DNA of 64,000 nt from Eimeria necatrix (taxonomy: Eukaryota > Apicomplexa > Conoidasida > Eucoccidiorida > Eimeriidae). The stretch covers positions 60,154-124,153 of the forward strand of contig NW_013651739.1 in assembly GCF_000499385.1 (NCBI RefSeq). The letters are read 5' to 3'. A model generated the notes under the pieces. That model searched no databases and had not been told where the DNA came from. It saw nothing but the letters and a program-made list of their open reading frames with translations. How positions within the stretch are numbered: the first letter of the stretch is position 1; each line of letters starts with the position of its first letter. A program made the translations under genes and the position numbers. This document shows positions 23,892 through 36,686 of the stretch, piece after piece.

Positions 23892-26800
23892 TTGCACATG
23901 ACGCAGCTTGTGCGTAACTCGCTGCAGCATCCGCAGCAGCAAGGGCAGCAGCAGCTGCTGCTTCCAGTCCATCCTGGTTTTGCGGGGGAGTGGGGTGTCT
24001 GTACAGCGCAGCTTCTACTACCGCTTCCACAAACACGTTGGCTGCGGCCGCTTCTCTCGCTACAGAGAATTCTATATTCGTCCTCGATCTTTGGAATCGA
24101 CTCAGAGGCTGAGGTTTAATTACAAACCAACTTTTTCTGCTGCCAAAGCCTCAGGCCTCAGGTGCCTTCGGTGGAGAAAAAGAGTTGCTGCTGCCACGGA
24201 TCCGCAGCAGCTGCTTCACGTTATCGAAACATATAGGTCTGTCTACGCCGCTGCGGCGTTGCTGCTTCTGGGTTCCCTGCTGCTGCTGCTATGCGCCTGC
24301 TGCTGCTGCTGCTGCTGCTACTCGCCTGCTGCTGCTGCTGCTGCTCTGCCCCTTGATCTGCTGCAGCATGCACCTTGAGAGGTTCTGTGTCTTTGCGTTT
24401 TGCCTCTGCTGCTATTTGCGGTGTCTAGACACGTGCACCCTCGCAGCTGCTTCTTGCTGCTGTTGTCGCTCGAGCGCTTGGTGGCCTTGGGCGGCTGCGA
24501 CCCTTCAGGTTTTCGTTTCCGCATTCTTTGCAGAGACATTATCAAGGCAGCAAAGAGATTCCAAAGTCAGCCACTTGCTCTCGTTGCTGCTGCTGCTGCT
24601 GTCGGTCGCACTGATAATGCTGCGTCTGACGCCTCTTGCTGCTGCTGTGTTGCTGCTGCTGTGTTGCTGCTGCTGCTGGTGCTGCTACCTGCTGTTTCTC
24701 ACTGGTCTGCTCGCTGTTGCGGTTAGCACTAAGGAGCTGGTGCAGAAGCAGTAGCATCAGCGCAGAAGCACCAGCGGCAGCAGGAAGAGCAGCTTGCCTG
24801 CAGCTGCAGCTGCAGCTGCTGCTGCTATTGCGGGCCTTAAAGGTAGACTTTGAGTGTCTACATTGTCCCAACTTCGGCTGACGGTTCTTGCTGCTGCTGC
24901 TGCTGCTGCAGACCTGCCACGGGTGTGCTGGCTGCTGGCCCAGCTGCGGGCCACAGCTGCAGTGGACAGGCTGTCGAGACACCTGAAGCCACAATTGCCG
25001 CTGCTGTACCCGCAGCAGCTGGTGACCGCAGCAGCAGCTCTAGGTACTGCCCGGCTGCAGCATAAGTCGCTTCTCAATGCTATTGCTGCTGCAGTGATGC
25101 CTTACCTTTCTGAAATATCCGCAGGGGATCTACTGAAGCTTCTCCAGGTGATCGGCTGGCTAAACTGCTGCTGCCGTCGCCGCTGTTGCATTTGCCTCTG
25201 CGGCTGCTATTTTTGCTGCTGCTGCGGCGGCGTGGGCATTTGCTGCAGTTCGTATTCATTTCATTTCTGCTGCAGGGGTATGCAGGGGCTCAGCTGCACC
25301 ACTACGGCCTCATCGGCGCCATTTCTGCAGAGGTTCAAAGACGAGTGCATGTTGCTGCAGCAGCTGCTGCTGAAGCAGCTGCCGCAGCTGCTTCTAGAGG
25401 TGCAAGGACGGCTGCTGAAGGCGGCAGCAGCAATGACAGCAGCAAAAGCAATGCAACTGGAGACTCTTTGCAGTGGGGTACAGAAGATACATGGATGCAA
25501 GAGGCATCGGGTGCAGCAGTGGCAGCAACGGAACCAGCAGCAGCCCCAGGACGCAAACGGCGGCAGCAGAACCAAATCACTGGAATAGTTCCCTCTATAG
25601 AGCAGCTTGTCGCATTCCGTGAGCCATATAAGACCCACCGCCGCACAAGCCAGGCCAGCCGCAGCTGCAGCATTTGAAGCATTAGTAGCAACATTACAAA
25701 CAGCGCCAACCGTGATAACATGCGTGTCTTTTTGCTGCTTTCCCATGGTTGCTGCAGTTGAGTCGTTCACAGACCTCAAGTATAGAGATTGGTCATTTCT
25801 ACAGCTCCTCAGCAGACAGCTGCAGGAAGCGTTAGAACAGGCTTCGCGTAGGTGCTTTTTCTGCCGCTGAATTCATTCGCTGCTTCACATTATTTCTCTC
25901 AGTGCTGCATTTCGTCTTTATGTCTTTTTTGTGACTCCGCTTTTGTCCTATCGCGCTCTGTGTGACCGTCCTCTTGTGTGCTTCTGGGGGTGTCTGTGGC
26001 CCCCTGCTTCGCCTGTCGCTTCGCCGGCTGCTGCTGCAGTAGCCTGTTGCTGCAGCTGCCTGCTGCTGCTGCTGCTGCATTATGTGCGCAGCTGACCGTG
26101 GTTTCTCCTTGGCGTCTCCAGCCTTGCTTGGTCGAGCCTTAGAAAGCCTCAGGCAGCTGAAAGCCAACGAGAAAGCCTTGCTGCTGGCTGTCCTGGATCA
26201 CATGCACACACATTTACATGATTGCTGCCCCGCAAGGTAGGCTATTTCGTTTCGTGCCTGTTCCTCATGTCTTTTCAATTTGAGTGTACACCGCCATCGC
26301 TACTATTCTTTGCCCTTGGCGTCGGCTCTGTTCGTCTTGATTACTTGCTTGTCACGTCAGTCCTGTTCACTTTTCTTCTGTGTTACCCTTTGTTATTCCA
26401 TCTTTCCTGGACTTGGCGTCTTAGCGAAGTCGCGCCGTTTTCATCTTCTGATACTGTTGCTGCTCCTGCTGCTGCTGCTGCTGCTACAGCTTGGCGTTGG
26501 TGGGCCGGTGCACTGCTGAGCAGCTTCCCCCTTGTTTGCCGCACATAAGGGAGGTGAGCTTCCCTTCTACAGTTTCTGCCTTTCGCCGTTATTCCTCTTG
26601 TATCTGTCGCTCTGTTTTCTTTGCTGTAGAAGCAAGATACATCAGTAGACAGATAATAGAGAGTACAAAGTGCTTATGTAACAAGCTCGGCTTTTGGTTT
26701 GTGTCTCTTGCAGAAGCACAAGGACTTCCTGTTGGTGCTGAGGGACATGTGTCCTGTGTTAGAGCTGGAGGAGGTGAGGCTACACCGTCGGCATATGCCC

Positions 26801-28494
26801 GCCCTTGGAACTATGTTCCGTCTCTTTTATCTATGTTCTTTTCATTTTCTAATCGGTGCACTGTCTCATGTTTGCGTCTTTGTTTTATCCACCTAGCATT
26901 TCGCTTTTGTGCGGTGACTGGCCCGTTTTTGTGTAATTCTCCGTGCCTGTTGGTGCCAATAAGTAAAAGAGCCTCAAATAGCACTAGTTGAAACCAGGCG
27001 GTTCCTCTGGTCAGTTTCCCTTAGCTGATTTCTGCTGCGGGCTGTGCTTGCCCAGGTTGTATCAGCTGCTGCCTTTGCTTCTACTGCCTGTGTCCGTCGT
27101 ACCATCAAGGACGCGGTTTTCAAAGTGGGTCTTTGCCGCATTTGCTGCTACTGTGTACGGAGCTTCAGCTACCTTCCGTTGTCTGCTGCTGCTGTTGCCG
27201 AATGCGTCTATGTGCTCTTGCTTGGCAGTGTATTGTTTCCTTAGGGCCTGACAGAGAGAATCATGAGCCTGCAAGACACACCTGGAGGCCTGAGTGATGT
27301 TCCCTTGCTGGCTGAGGTAAGCCTTCGTGCTGCTGCTGCCGGTGTTTCTGGCTTCACTGCTGTTACTTTCGCTGCTTCACGAGCATTCATGCCTCGCTGC
27401 TTGAGCGCAGCTCTTCCGCTGCCGGAGTCCCGTTTCTCAGTTTTTTCGTCTGTTTCGTTTTGCTGCAGATACTGCTACGGCGGCAGCAGCTTTCGGCGGA
27501 TACGTTTGATGTGCTGGCTCGTCTACTGCACAGGCACCTAGATGTGATGGAGCCACAGGATCTGTCGCGTCTTTCTCGGTTTTTGGTTCGTCTATTAATT
27601 TAGCTATCTCCTGTTCCCATTGTGTAGCACCCGGGTGCTACTCTTGCGATTGTTTCGCTACCGCAGTTGGCACTCCTGCTGCAACAATTGGCACCCCTGC
27701 TGCGGGTGCTGCTGTTGCCATGACAGCTGCTGCTGGTGTATCTACTACTAACTCCTGGTGTTTTTCGCAACAATCGACGTAGGGACTCCTGCCGCTGCTG
27801 TTGCTTCTGCTGCAGCGGAATGCAAAGGCTGCCTCTTTGGAGTCTGAGACGCTGCTGAATGCGACGAGCCGTCGAGTTCTGCGTCTAACTAGTGTCTTCT
27901 CTCCTCCCGACCTGAAGGAGGCAGTCAATTGTCTTATGCAGGCGGGGCCCCCAGAAAGGCGATATGCTGTGCTACTGCAGCGAGCTGCTTCGACGGACAG
28001 GTAAAGCTTTGCAGCTATTTTGCTGCTGCAGAGCTGCTTTGCCTTATTGGGTTTTTCGCTCAGGCACCTCAGCAGCACAAACAGCCAATTGCGACGTATA
28101 GGTGTGACTCTGCAGGCGTGGCCGCGCGCCTGAAGATCTCCAGCAAGGAGAAGCAGCCGCAGCAGAAGCCGATGAAGACACAGTAAGTGTCAGTCCCAAG
28201 GACCTCGAGAACTCCCTACAGCGGCTGACCAACAGGCCAGGCGAGTTGCTGCTTGGTCGAGCAGCAGCTCGGGCTAGAGCAAAGGCTAAGGCAGCAGCAG
28301 CAGCTGCCGCTGCTCCTGAGAAGACGCCCAAGGAGGCAGGAGTACCTCCTAATGATGCTGCTGCACCCGCTGAGCCTGAGGAATCTGTTGCGCGGCGGCG
28401 GCACAGCCACCGGCAGCGGATCCTACAAGAGGAGGGCTGGGACCTGCTGCACCGCCGCGTTGGGGCTATGCGAGATATGAAACAGTGGCTGTAG
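23892..28494 (+). CDS. Multi-exon alpha-helical-repeat (HPR/RAP-like) protein
   Basis: Exons read by eye with agreeing phases: about 24912-25147, 25276-25618, 25761-25849, 26122-26235, then 27245-27316, 27469-27585, 27816-28000 and 28115-28494 (stop). Further exons at about 24010-24238 and 26714-26773 are likely, but their junctions were not all resolved. The coded segments form repeated helix pairs with the pattern Leu-x-x-Leu-Leu and Pro-x-(D/E)-L, for example ISAGDLLKLLQ, YRDWSFLQLLSRQLQEALEQ, LSADTFDVLARLLHRHL and MEPQDLSRLSRFL. This is the style of HPR (heptatricopeptide) proteins of apicomplexans, which often act on mitochondrial rRNA or transcripts; that role is inference. The N-terminal block is aromatic- and Arg-rich. 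The last exon carries an acidic stretch, an Ala/Lys helix, then a basic tail ending in K-Q-W-L. No C-terminal RAP domain is evident. Confidence 0.6.
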
Positions 28495-30930
28495 CGGCAG
28501 CAGCTTCAGGAGATGCTGCAGCTGGGCCATCCACACCAATCGCCGCTGCTTCAGCAGCTGCTACTGCTGTAGTAACGGACTTAAGGAAGTGATAGAGTCC
28601 GTGGGGCTTGGATATTTCCCGTTTCCCGTTTGCCCCATTCCAGTTTTAGGCCGCATGTAACAGGCGCAAACTGAAACCGAGATGAGATTTTCAAATTTTG
28701 ACGATATAGCGAGTATATAGAATAAACCTAGATACGCAAAATTGAGCACCTACGTGCTTGCTTACTAATAGGCCTTCATAGCTGGACATGGCGACTATGC
28801 GCAGACAAGCACAAGCTAACATCTCTAGACACACTTACGAGTTCTTTTTAGTTTGATACGTGGAAGGTGCTCAAATCACAGCAGCACTAGCAGCAGGAGA
28901 TTCCCGATTGCAGCATCTCCTCTTCTGCTAGCTACTGAGCAACCCCACCGGCGCGATTCACCTTTGTTACTGAGTTTTGGTTGCCAGAGTTATCTGCGTC
29001 TGAACTGTACTTCTATTCACGAAATGTAGTAGTTCCTGTCCGGCTGGCGGACAGATTTTTCATCTTCCACATTCTTTGTCTCTTACGCCCTTTGCCTGTC
29101 TGTCTGTCCGGCGTTTACCTTTACACTTTCCTTTTCCATCATTTACACGGTTGTTACGTGCAAGTATGGTTTGCAAGAATGCTGTTTGCTATGAGTGGCA
29201 GATAGTGAGACGCTGTTAAGGTTTGCTACCAGGGTATATGGTTGCCCTTCTACGGCTTGACATCCTAAGCATTTATTTGACGTACAAAAGACCTCAGGGT
29301 GCCTTTAGGCTTTCGTTGCTAGGGTGCTTTTGTGACCAGAGTTGAGAGTCTGAGAGTCCTGTCCTTGCTTTGCCATCTGAGGTAAGTTTTTCCCGCTGCT
29401 AACATTTTTCTTCCTCCGCTTATCTAATGTTCAAGTGCTTGTTTGCTTGCTTGCCTGAGAGCACCTCATCGCCAGCACTTTCCGTTCTGTTTGATTACCT
29501 CTGTTTGCCTGTATGGGACTGTCCCTGCAACACATAGAAATCTTCTTTATTGTCTTTCTTTTTGCATTAGCCGCTTATGTACGGATACCCCTCTTTCTGT
29601 CCCAGAGCCATGGATTGAAGCGCTCAGGGGCAAACGAATCAATACGCAGCATTAGTTGTATTGCGGGGCTTTCGGCTCCCTAATGCAAGTAGTTACATAT
29701 GGCGTGGAGTGCCTTCACGCGCAGGTATGCGTGCACGTGTGCATCCATTTAAGCATCCTCTGAAACCTTTGTTATGGGACCTTTATGGCGCGCTCTCACC
29801 GCCTCCAGCCACTGAAGCTCTCTAAGCGAGCGGCCTACTCAGCTAGCTAAAGCCTCCAGCGGAGGCAGCCAAACAACAGCTAGCTACAGCAGCTTGCTAC
29901 GGCTGAATGCAAGCCCATCTAAATGTTCCCCTGTGCTGACGGAGTACCAGGTGCGCACTGATTTAGGAAAGTGCCATATGACTGCTGTTTGCTGCTTCTG
30001 GCTGCTTGTACTGCTGCGGCTTTGAGTGATTGCTGTGAGTATTTTGGCTCTTGCGCCTCCGTGTCTGCTTCTGTCTGCGCCCTGGCTGACGAACACTGAA
30101 TGCAGCGCCGTGCAAAAGAGAGACTGAGACGCGCTACGTGGTTTTGTAAGTCAAGACAAAAGGGCAGCAACGCCTCAAGATGAAATGCTTTCTGGCCGGG
30201 GCCCTCTGAACTGCAGCGAAAAGCCAGCCGCCTGGTGGTTGGTGGCCGCAGCCCCAGCTCTTATTTCTTTCCTACGCCTGGTGCTACTCCTACAGCAACT
30301 GTAACAGCAGCAACAGCAGTTCAAGATGCTGCCGCAGCAGCTGCTTCGGGGGGAGTTGTGGTGCGGAGTGGGGCTGAGTGTTGGTCGGGTCGGTGTTGGG
30401 TTAGACTTGAAGGTCTCCTGTTTTTTTCCTTGACTTTTTATGTTTCTCCGAGAGTAAATCGTTTTGAATTCAAGGCATTTTACGCTGTCAAAGACGAACA
30501 GTACAGGAGGGCCTCAGCAGCCCGTTCTCTGGCTCTGTGTCCTGCCGTAGGCGGCCACAGACTCAGCAGCAGCAACACCCGGCGCTGCAACTACTGCTGC
30601 TGCGGCGGCGGCAGCAGGTGTCTTAGCACAGTTTATCACTTTGGCTGCTGTTTTTCCCGCCGTGCTCACCACAGAGACGCTACAGCGGCGGCGTCTCCTT
30701 TTGCCGACTGACGGAGACTGTTGCTGCTCCTGTTGCTGTTGCTGCTGCTGCTGCATCTGCTGCTGGCGGCCGTTGCCGCTTCCCATTCTGCATTTTCTCT
30801 CCTCAGGAGTCGCTCTGTCTTCTTGAGGCTCGCCCTGACTCCTCTGCCGGCAGCAGCGCCAGCAGCTAGAGCAGCGGCCCCAGCCACACCCAGCAGCCCT
30901 GCAGCAGCAGCAGCCTCACCATGAAGCACT
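28495..30930. other. Repeat-poor spacer, no supported gene
   Basis: From 28570 to about 30230 the sequence is close to repeat-free, with no open frame of gene-like composition. CAG tracts resume at about 30300. Frames at 30235-30711 and 30514-30941 on both strands are Ala/Gln/Arg artefacts of the same triplets, although upstream exons of the next plus-strand gene may hide among them. CTAGC units cluster at about 29820-29890. Confidence 0.4.
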
Positions 30931-32789
30931 TTGAAACCCAAATGCCGTCGTCTGCAGCCGACCCGCTGTCAGGAGCAGAGGCACGCAGTACCTCGGCGTG
31001 CTCTCCGGAGGCGACGCCCACGGGTCCAGTGGTCTGCCCCTCAACAGCATCAGCAGCAGCAACAGCAGCAGGAGGAAAACGCAGCTGCAAAGGCTCAGAA
31101 GCCTCAGTTAGGTCTCGCTGCAGCTTCTGCATCAATTTCTTTTTTCATGCCACCCTGGCTCTCGTGGCAGCAGGTGAGCGGCGCTCCTTAGCGGGGGCTT
31201 AGCTAGGCCGCTCAGACACTAGCTAGCGAAGCAAGCGACTTCATGGCTAGCCAACTGTCTGGCTAGCTGGCTAGCGGCTTTAGCTATTTGCCGCTGTAGC
31301 TGTTCAAGTTCGCCGCCAGGCGGACTTCTGCAACCGGCGGCTTTCTGGTGATATGCTACGCTGCTTTCCCCTGCTGCTGCTGCTGCAGTTGGCGGTGTGC
31401 TGTACTGCCTTCCGCCGTCACACTGGCTGCACGTAGAGGTTAGCCGCGCCTTGTCTGCATTGGCTTCTTCGCCGGACTCTCCATCGAGGCTTAACCTGGT
31501 GAGCTGCTGAGCTGCTGCTGCCGGCGCTCTGCTGCTGCTGGTTGAAGCCTCATTGCTGCTGCTTCTGTGCTGCCTGTTGCGCGTTGCTTGGCCCAGGGTG
31601 AGTCCCTGCGTGCTGCTGCTGAGCAGTTGGAGGGGACTGAGCTAGCCTTTGTTTCGCCGCACCTGTTGGCTCTTGCTGCTTGGGGGTATCTCGATGCTGC
31701 TGCTATTGGGGCTCTCAGCCTGCTGACGCTGCTGCTGGGCAGTGCCCTTGTCCGAGGCATGCTGACCTACAAAAGAGACAGAGAAATTGAAGGTGAGGCA
31801 CCTGTGGGCCCCTTGGAAAGAGCTGCACAAGCAGACGCATGCATAGATGGCACTGCAGGGTCAAAACTCCGAAAATATCTGAGACAAAGGCTGCATGCAT
31901 CCTTGGGGCTTGCGCATGCGCCTCTGTAAACGCCGCAGTAAACCCTCCCCCCATCCGCTACTGCCAAAACCAAATGACCCTCGAGGAGTACAACAAGAAA
32001 GACGCAACTTATGCTGCTGTGCAGGAGCTCATGGCCTCACCAGGTGGGAGGGATAGTTCATTTCTGTGGCGTTGCATTTTGTTTGCACAGGATGGCATTT
32101 TTGTTGGTTCCGTTTTTCTTGTCTCGGCGCTATTCCTCCAGGGCCCTTCGTGTTTCCTTTTATTCTTACTCTATTCATATTCTTTGGAGGCTCATATCCT
32201 TTCTGTGTTCCTTTTATTCCTGTTCTATCTATACTCGTTGAAGGCTCATTTGCTTGTGCCTTGCAGCCGAACCAAATTCTCCCATTTTCCCACCAGTCTT
32301 CGCTTTAATACATCTCTTGTTCCCTGCGAGCTATTTTTGTGGCCTGCACTTGTTGCTGTTGCTTTGCTGCCTCTTTGCGCGGCTGTTCATATCTAAATTT
32401 GGTTTCGAGCCTTATGCATATTCCAGTTGTCATGACCTGTTTGCTGCATCGGCCTATCTTCAGTTGCTGCCTTTGCTTTGCATAGTGGGGTCCTCGTCAC
32501 TTGGCCCTGTCTTCCTTTTCTGGTTTATCTTTTTCTCTCCTCGCCTGCGTGGCCTTTTTGCAAAAGCCATTTCACAATGAGGCTAACCTTGCGGCTAAAC
32601 CTCCGGGCTGTAAGGCGTGGGGCTGGCCTTTCTGCAGAGTTCCAGGCCCTGAAGGCACAGAGGGCGTCGCAGGGCAGCGAGGCGTGGAACTGGCAGCGCC
32701 GGGTGGGATCGGAAGCAGTGAGCGATCCCGAGGAGGAGGAAGAGGGGGATGCGACGGAAACAGATGGGGACACGGACACAGCCCAGTAG
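30931..32789 (+). CDS. Tentative multi-exon gene, possible helical-repeat protein
   Basis: Several exon-like blocks follow one another. One ends at 31173 (WLSWQQ|GTGAGC). One around 31345-31437 reads GGVLYCLPPSHWLHVE before GTTAGC. One around 31590-31795 reads LRAAAEQLEGTELAF then LLALAAWGYLDAAAIG, helical and similar in style to the upstream HPR-like gene. One around 31957-32040 reads MTLEEYNKKDATYAAVQELM. A terminal block after CTGCAG at about 32638 runs to a stop at 32787-32789 with a strongly acidic tail (DPEEEEEGDATETDGD). The splice phases could not be made consistent throughout, so the gene model is incomplete. It could also join the blocks at 33.1 kb, in which case the 32789 stop would be intronic. 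Confidence 0.38.
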
Positions 32790-33102
32790 ACTTTCCACGA
32801 AGCCAAACAGGCGTTTAGAACTGTTACCAGCAGCAGCAGGTGCAGCAGCTGCACTTGCTAGTGAATTGGCTGCAGGTGGTGCTTCATTGATTTTCGTGAT
32901 GAGACCCCTTGGGGGGACAGAGACAGAAAACTGCCTCCTGAGAGTTCCTAGGGTGCCTTCACTCATAGAGACCCCTCACAGGGCTCACACGCAGCGGCTG
33001 ACACCTTGGGCAGCCCCCCGCACCACCTGCAGTTGGTTTTGCTGTAGTTCCCGTAACGGGGACTGTCCCCCGCTGCAGCTTCTGTTGTTGCTACTGTTGC
33101 AG

Positions 33103-33346
33103 AAGCTGCAGCGGATGTTGAGGGCACAGGCAAGCTTCTCGTCCTTAGGAGAGAGTGCAGCCTGCCTTCGCGCGAGCTCTTTGGTGAGGAAACAGGCCCC
33201 GCTACACAGCTCACGACTGGGGGTGGGGCCCAGAGCCGCTGTTGCTGCTGCACTAGCAGCTGCAGCTGCGCTGCAGCGGCGTGACCCGTGTAAAATCTCT
33301 GCAGAGAGAGAAGATATGGCTTGAGAGATGGGCAGAGTCTCTGCAG
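33103..33346 (+). CDS. Two phase-0 exon-like blocks, gene unknown
   Basis: Block one (33103-33183) follows TTGCAG and ends before GTGAGG; it reads KLQRMLRAQASFSSLGES and on to ASSL. Block two (33305-33346) follows CTGCAG and ends before GTGGCC; it reads REKIWLERWAESLQ. Both are phase 0 and could splice together. They may be late exons of the tentative gene just upstream or part of a separate plus-strand gene. No family is recognised. Confidence 0.3.
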
Positions 33347-36300
33347 GTGGCCACCGACGGTCCTGGGACTCAGCATGGGGCACCAGAGGGTTCTTCTTTT
33401 GTCCAGAACACCACAAACGTAGGGGAACAAGCAGCAGGGGGCCTGAAGGGCCCTCTCCTGGGTCCCTTTTGAACTGCACAGGAGTCTGTTACTTTTGTCT
33501 TCTTTGCCAGTTCGAGAGGCCGTTTTACACTTTTTGTTCCTGTCACACACGTAGTCGCATAGCGAGTGCACTGTGTTCTGCTGCAATGGCTGTTAGGGAT
33601 TTTGCTGTTACTTGAGCTTCCGCTGATGGTTGTGGTGCTGTTTTGTGGGATTTGGTATCGACCCGTTTCTCACTGCGTGTCTGCGTTGACCTCTCGTAAG
33701 CAGAGTTTAGTGCTTGAGCTGGATTGGACACGACCGAAATCAGCGGGGCTTCTAGAGGCTGGTAAGGGCATGTTCTTCCCACGAAAGCCACTGAAAATAT
33801 ACTCTACTCCCGCTGGCATCTGCGTGGGGGTTTCTCTCGGGTGGCCCTGACTTCAGTGTATTCTGGCTTGGTCAAGAGGCCTGGAGAATTCCAGAGGAGG
33901 CGCGAACAACCCTGGCTAAAACTATTAGATTGAGAGTTTCCTCGAACTTCGGGAAGACCTCGTGACCACTCCTACGAACTGAACTTCAGAGCTACGCACT
34001 GCCGAAGGCACAAACCAACGGATGAAGAAGGAAGTTCGCACAGGAGGGTTTCCAGACAAATGTATGGTCTGGGGGAGTGCTTCTACCTCATTTTCTGTTT
34101 AGCTCCAGCTTATCTAGAACGGAGACTGGGACGCTTGGATTTCTCGGGGTTTGACGTCCCAACAAAGCCTACAGCATGATCGTCGGCCGACAACATTCCA
34201 AATGTGCGCACTGAGGCGAATCGACACAGCGCATGCCTAGTAAAGTTTCAAGCTATCCGCTTTCGAGCTTATTCCTGAGCTCAAGCAACGCCGCATTGGG
34301 ATGGGCATGCGTACACATAGCGTACGGCAAGTGACTGAATGATAGGGAGTAGTGCCGACGATCTACAGAGAGCCATCGCGTGTGAGAGGCCAAAGATGTA
34401 AATGCAGTTTTGCTAAGAGGGAAGAGGACAACTTAAAACACGAAACCGTATCGAGTTATGACCAAAAAGGCAAAAAACGCTGAATTCCTGTGGGGTCCTC
34501 AAGGAGTTTACACACTGCCAGGATCAAGTTAAGGGCATCAGTGATACCTAAGATACGGCAACAGCAAATACGGTCCCGGGTCGTACATCCGAGCGTTTCT
34601 CGGCCACATAGCTTTTCATGTATCATATGCGCCTTGCAGTAGATCGGCTAGGCAGTGCACTCCATATGCCAGGGGCCTGCTTTGTCCACGTCGGGAGCCA
34701 ATATTCAAAAATATGCTATTTGTCCATTTTTGTCAGGGAAACACGGCAGCAAATCCTGGCACTGCTTCTAAACACTCCTCGAATGGAAAAACTTGAAATG
34801 CTGTCTGCCAGCCATACTTGATTTTCCGCTTACCGGAAGAGCATTAGACCGTCCTCTGCTTGCGAACCTGACGTATTTGACTGTCCCAAGCAAGCTCATG
34901 CGCCAGCATAAATTCAGCATCCTGCTAGTCAACGACGTTTCGCGAACGTCGTTGACTAGCAGGATGCAGATTGCGAAGGGTGCAATCTCTTCTCCGGAGC
35001 GCAGGCAGCAGGCTTTCAAGGCATCTCTCGCACTTCGCCGCTGACACCTTCCCACTAGCTGAGCTTGCTAACTCTATGAACTCTGGTGTCTGCAAGTAGG
35101 TTGTTTTGCTTTTGCTTGCTTTGGACTTGGGCTCCTTGGCCCAAGTCAAAACCGCTCTAGCGCTGTCGGCCCCAAAACCACTACCAATCTTGGCGCAAAG
35201 CTCGGGGTCAGGATATGCACTGCTGCTGGAGGTCGCACGGCATTCTGCAACAATTCACATCCTTTCACAGTAATCCGTAAGATCTAATTAGCCTCTTTTG
35301 CTGTTTATTCAAAGTTATTATTTAGCATGCTTAGCCGGTGTGCTGGTCTTCATTTGCTGGGCCCAGACTGCGCTAGGAGCATGTCACTGTTGCTCCGAAG
35401 CGTTGCTATTAAGAGGCATGGAGGCTGTCATCAGGAGATGCAGTGGCTGTTTTACGTAGACCCCTCTTCTTTTGCAGTGCATTCCATATCAACGGGTTAG
35501 AGAATGCAGACAGGTTTCGGTGTGGTGAATACTGCAGTTTCCGACCCCAGTACCCAGGACCGTAGATGCGAGGGAGAGGCAACAGCCGACAAAGAGAATA
35601 AGCCCACGAAAGTGTTAGACCTTTGTAGGGCAAGGCATTTGTGAGAGGTGACCCTTAGTCCCTTAGGCCAAGCGCAGCTTCAGTCCATGTACGACTTCGG
35701 GGAACTCGAAGCACCACTTGAGGCACAACACTTACAGTTGCGTGAGCATTATTACGTCAAGTGAAGTACGGAAAAAGCATTGGGGCTTAAGGCTAAGTGC
35801 ATAATGTTGCTATGAACAAATTGCAAATATGCACGAGTCGAAGGGCTGCTCTCGGGTGCCCAATAGAAAATGCATTACCGACTGCCAAATATTAAGAGGT
35901 CCTGAACAGTCAGATTAATTCATATAGCAAGGTTCCACAGCTGTGGAGGCATCCACCGATGCTATGCTGTCTAAAAGTTGTCCCACTACACCCAACTAGA
36001 ATTCAACTGATCAGGTCTTCAATTCCCGCTGATTCGGCATAGACCGCTCCATTGGTTATGGTTTCGGTACACATTACATGGAAAACGTGGTAATCTCTTT
36101 GAAATTATCATTGCTTAACCGGTGGTTAAATGCAGATCCCGTGATGAAGCCCTGAGACCCTATCAGCACGTAAGTGTGATGTGGCCCATTCGTCAACGGT
36201 GTTTTGTCAAAATTTTCTACACATACATGTGCCCAGGTATTTTATTTTGGTTTTTACCCAGCTTAAGGGATGATACGCTGCTGTTGCTGGCCGAGCTGCT

Positions 36301-36686
36301 GCTACTGAGGGCCACTGGCGCAGCAGAACTGGTCCGGTCGCCCAGGGGCTGCCATGCTAGGTAGGCAGCCACAAACTCTGTGGCATGCAAACTGGATTAA
36401 ACCATTACATGAAGCACTAACGACACACTAATATCTTATTGATTCAGTGGTGTGTGTCTTCGAAGCGGGAATTGCTGACCCACCAGCTCGCATGAGGTCG
36501 TCTGTCGTCGGATCGAGCCTCGTCCCTGCATCTGTCCGTACCTGTTCACCGTGTTTATTTTTGTTCCCATTAATTGCAATTGCTTCATTTCAAAAAAATA
36601 AAGGATCCCCATGTGCAACTGTCTGTCAGTGACAAAGTGGCAGCAGCAACAGCAGCGAGAGCGCGTGGCCAACAACAGCAAACAAC
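33347..36686. other. Repeat-poor gene desert
   Basis: About 3.3 kb with balanced composition, almost no CAG tracts, frequent stops in all frames and no recognisable coding. It contains the 23-bp perfect hairpin at 34917-34967, listed separately. A weak plus-strand exon could lie near 33500-33850. Confidence 0.5.
34917..34967. repeat. Perfect 23-bp inverted repeat with 5-nt loop
   Basis: Left arm 34917-34939 and right arm 34945-34967 are exact reverse complements, with TCGCG between. The arm begins GCATCCTGCTAGTCAACGAC. It sits in a gene desert. Confidence 0.92.

Noticed and set aside
29700..30200. Minus-strand frames near 30 kb
   Set aside because: Short, with no recognisable motif and no splice context.
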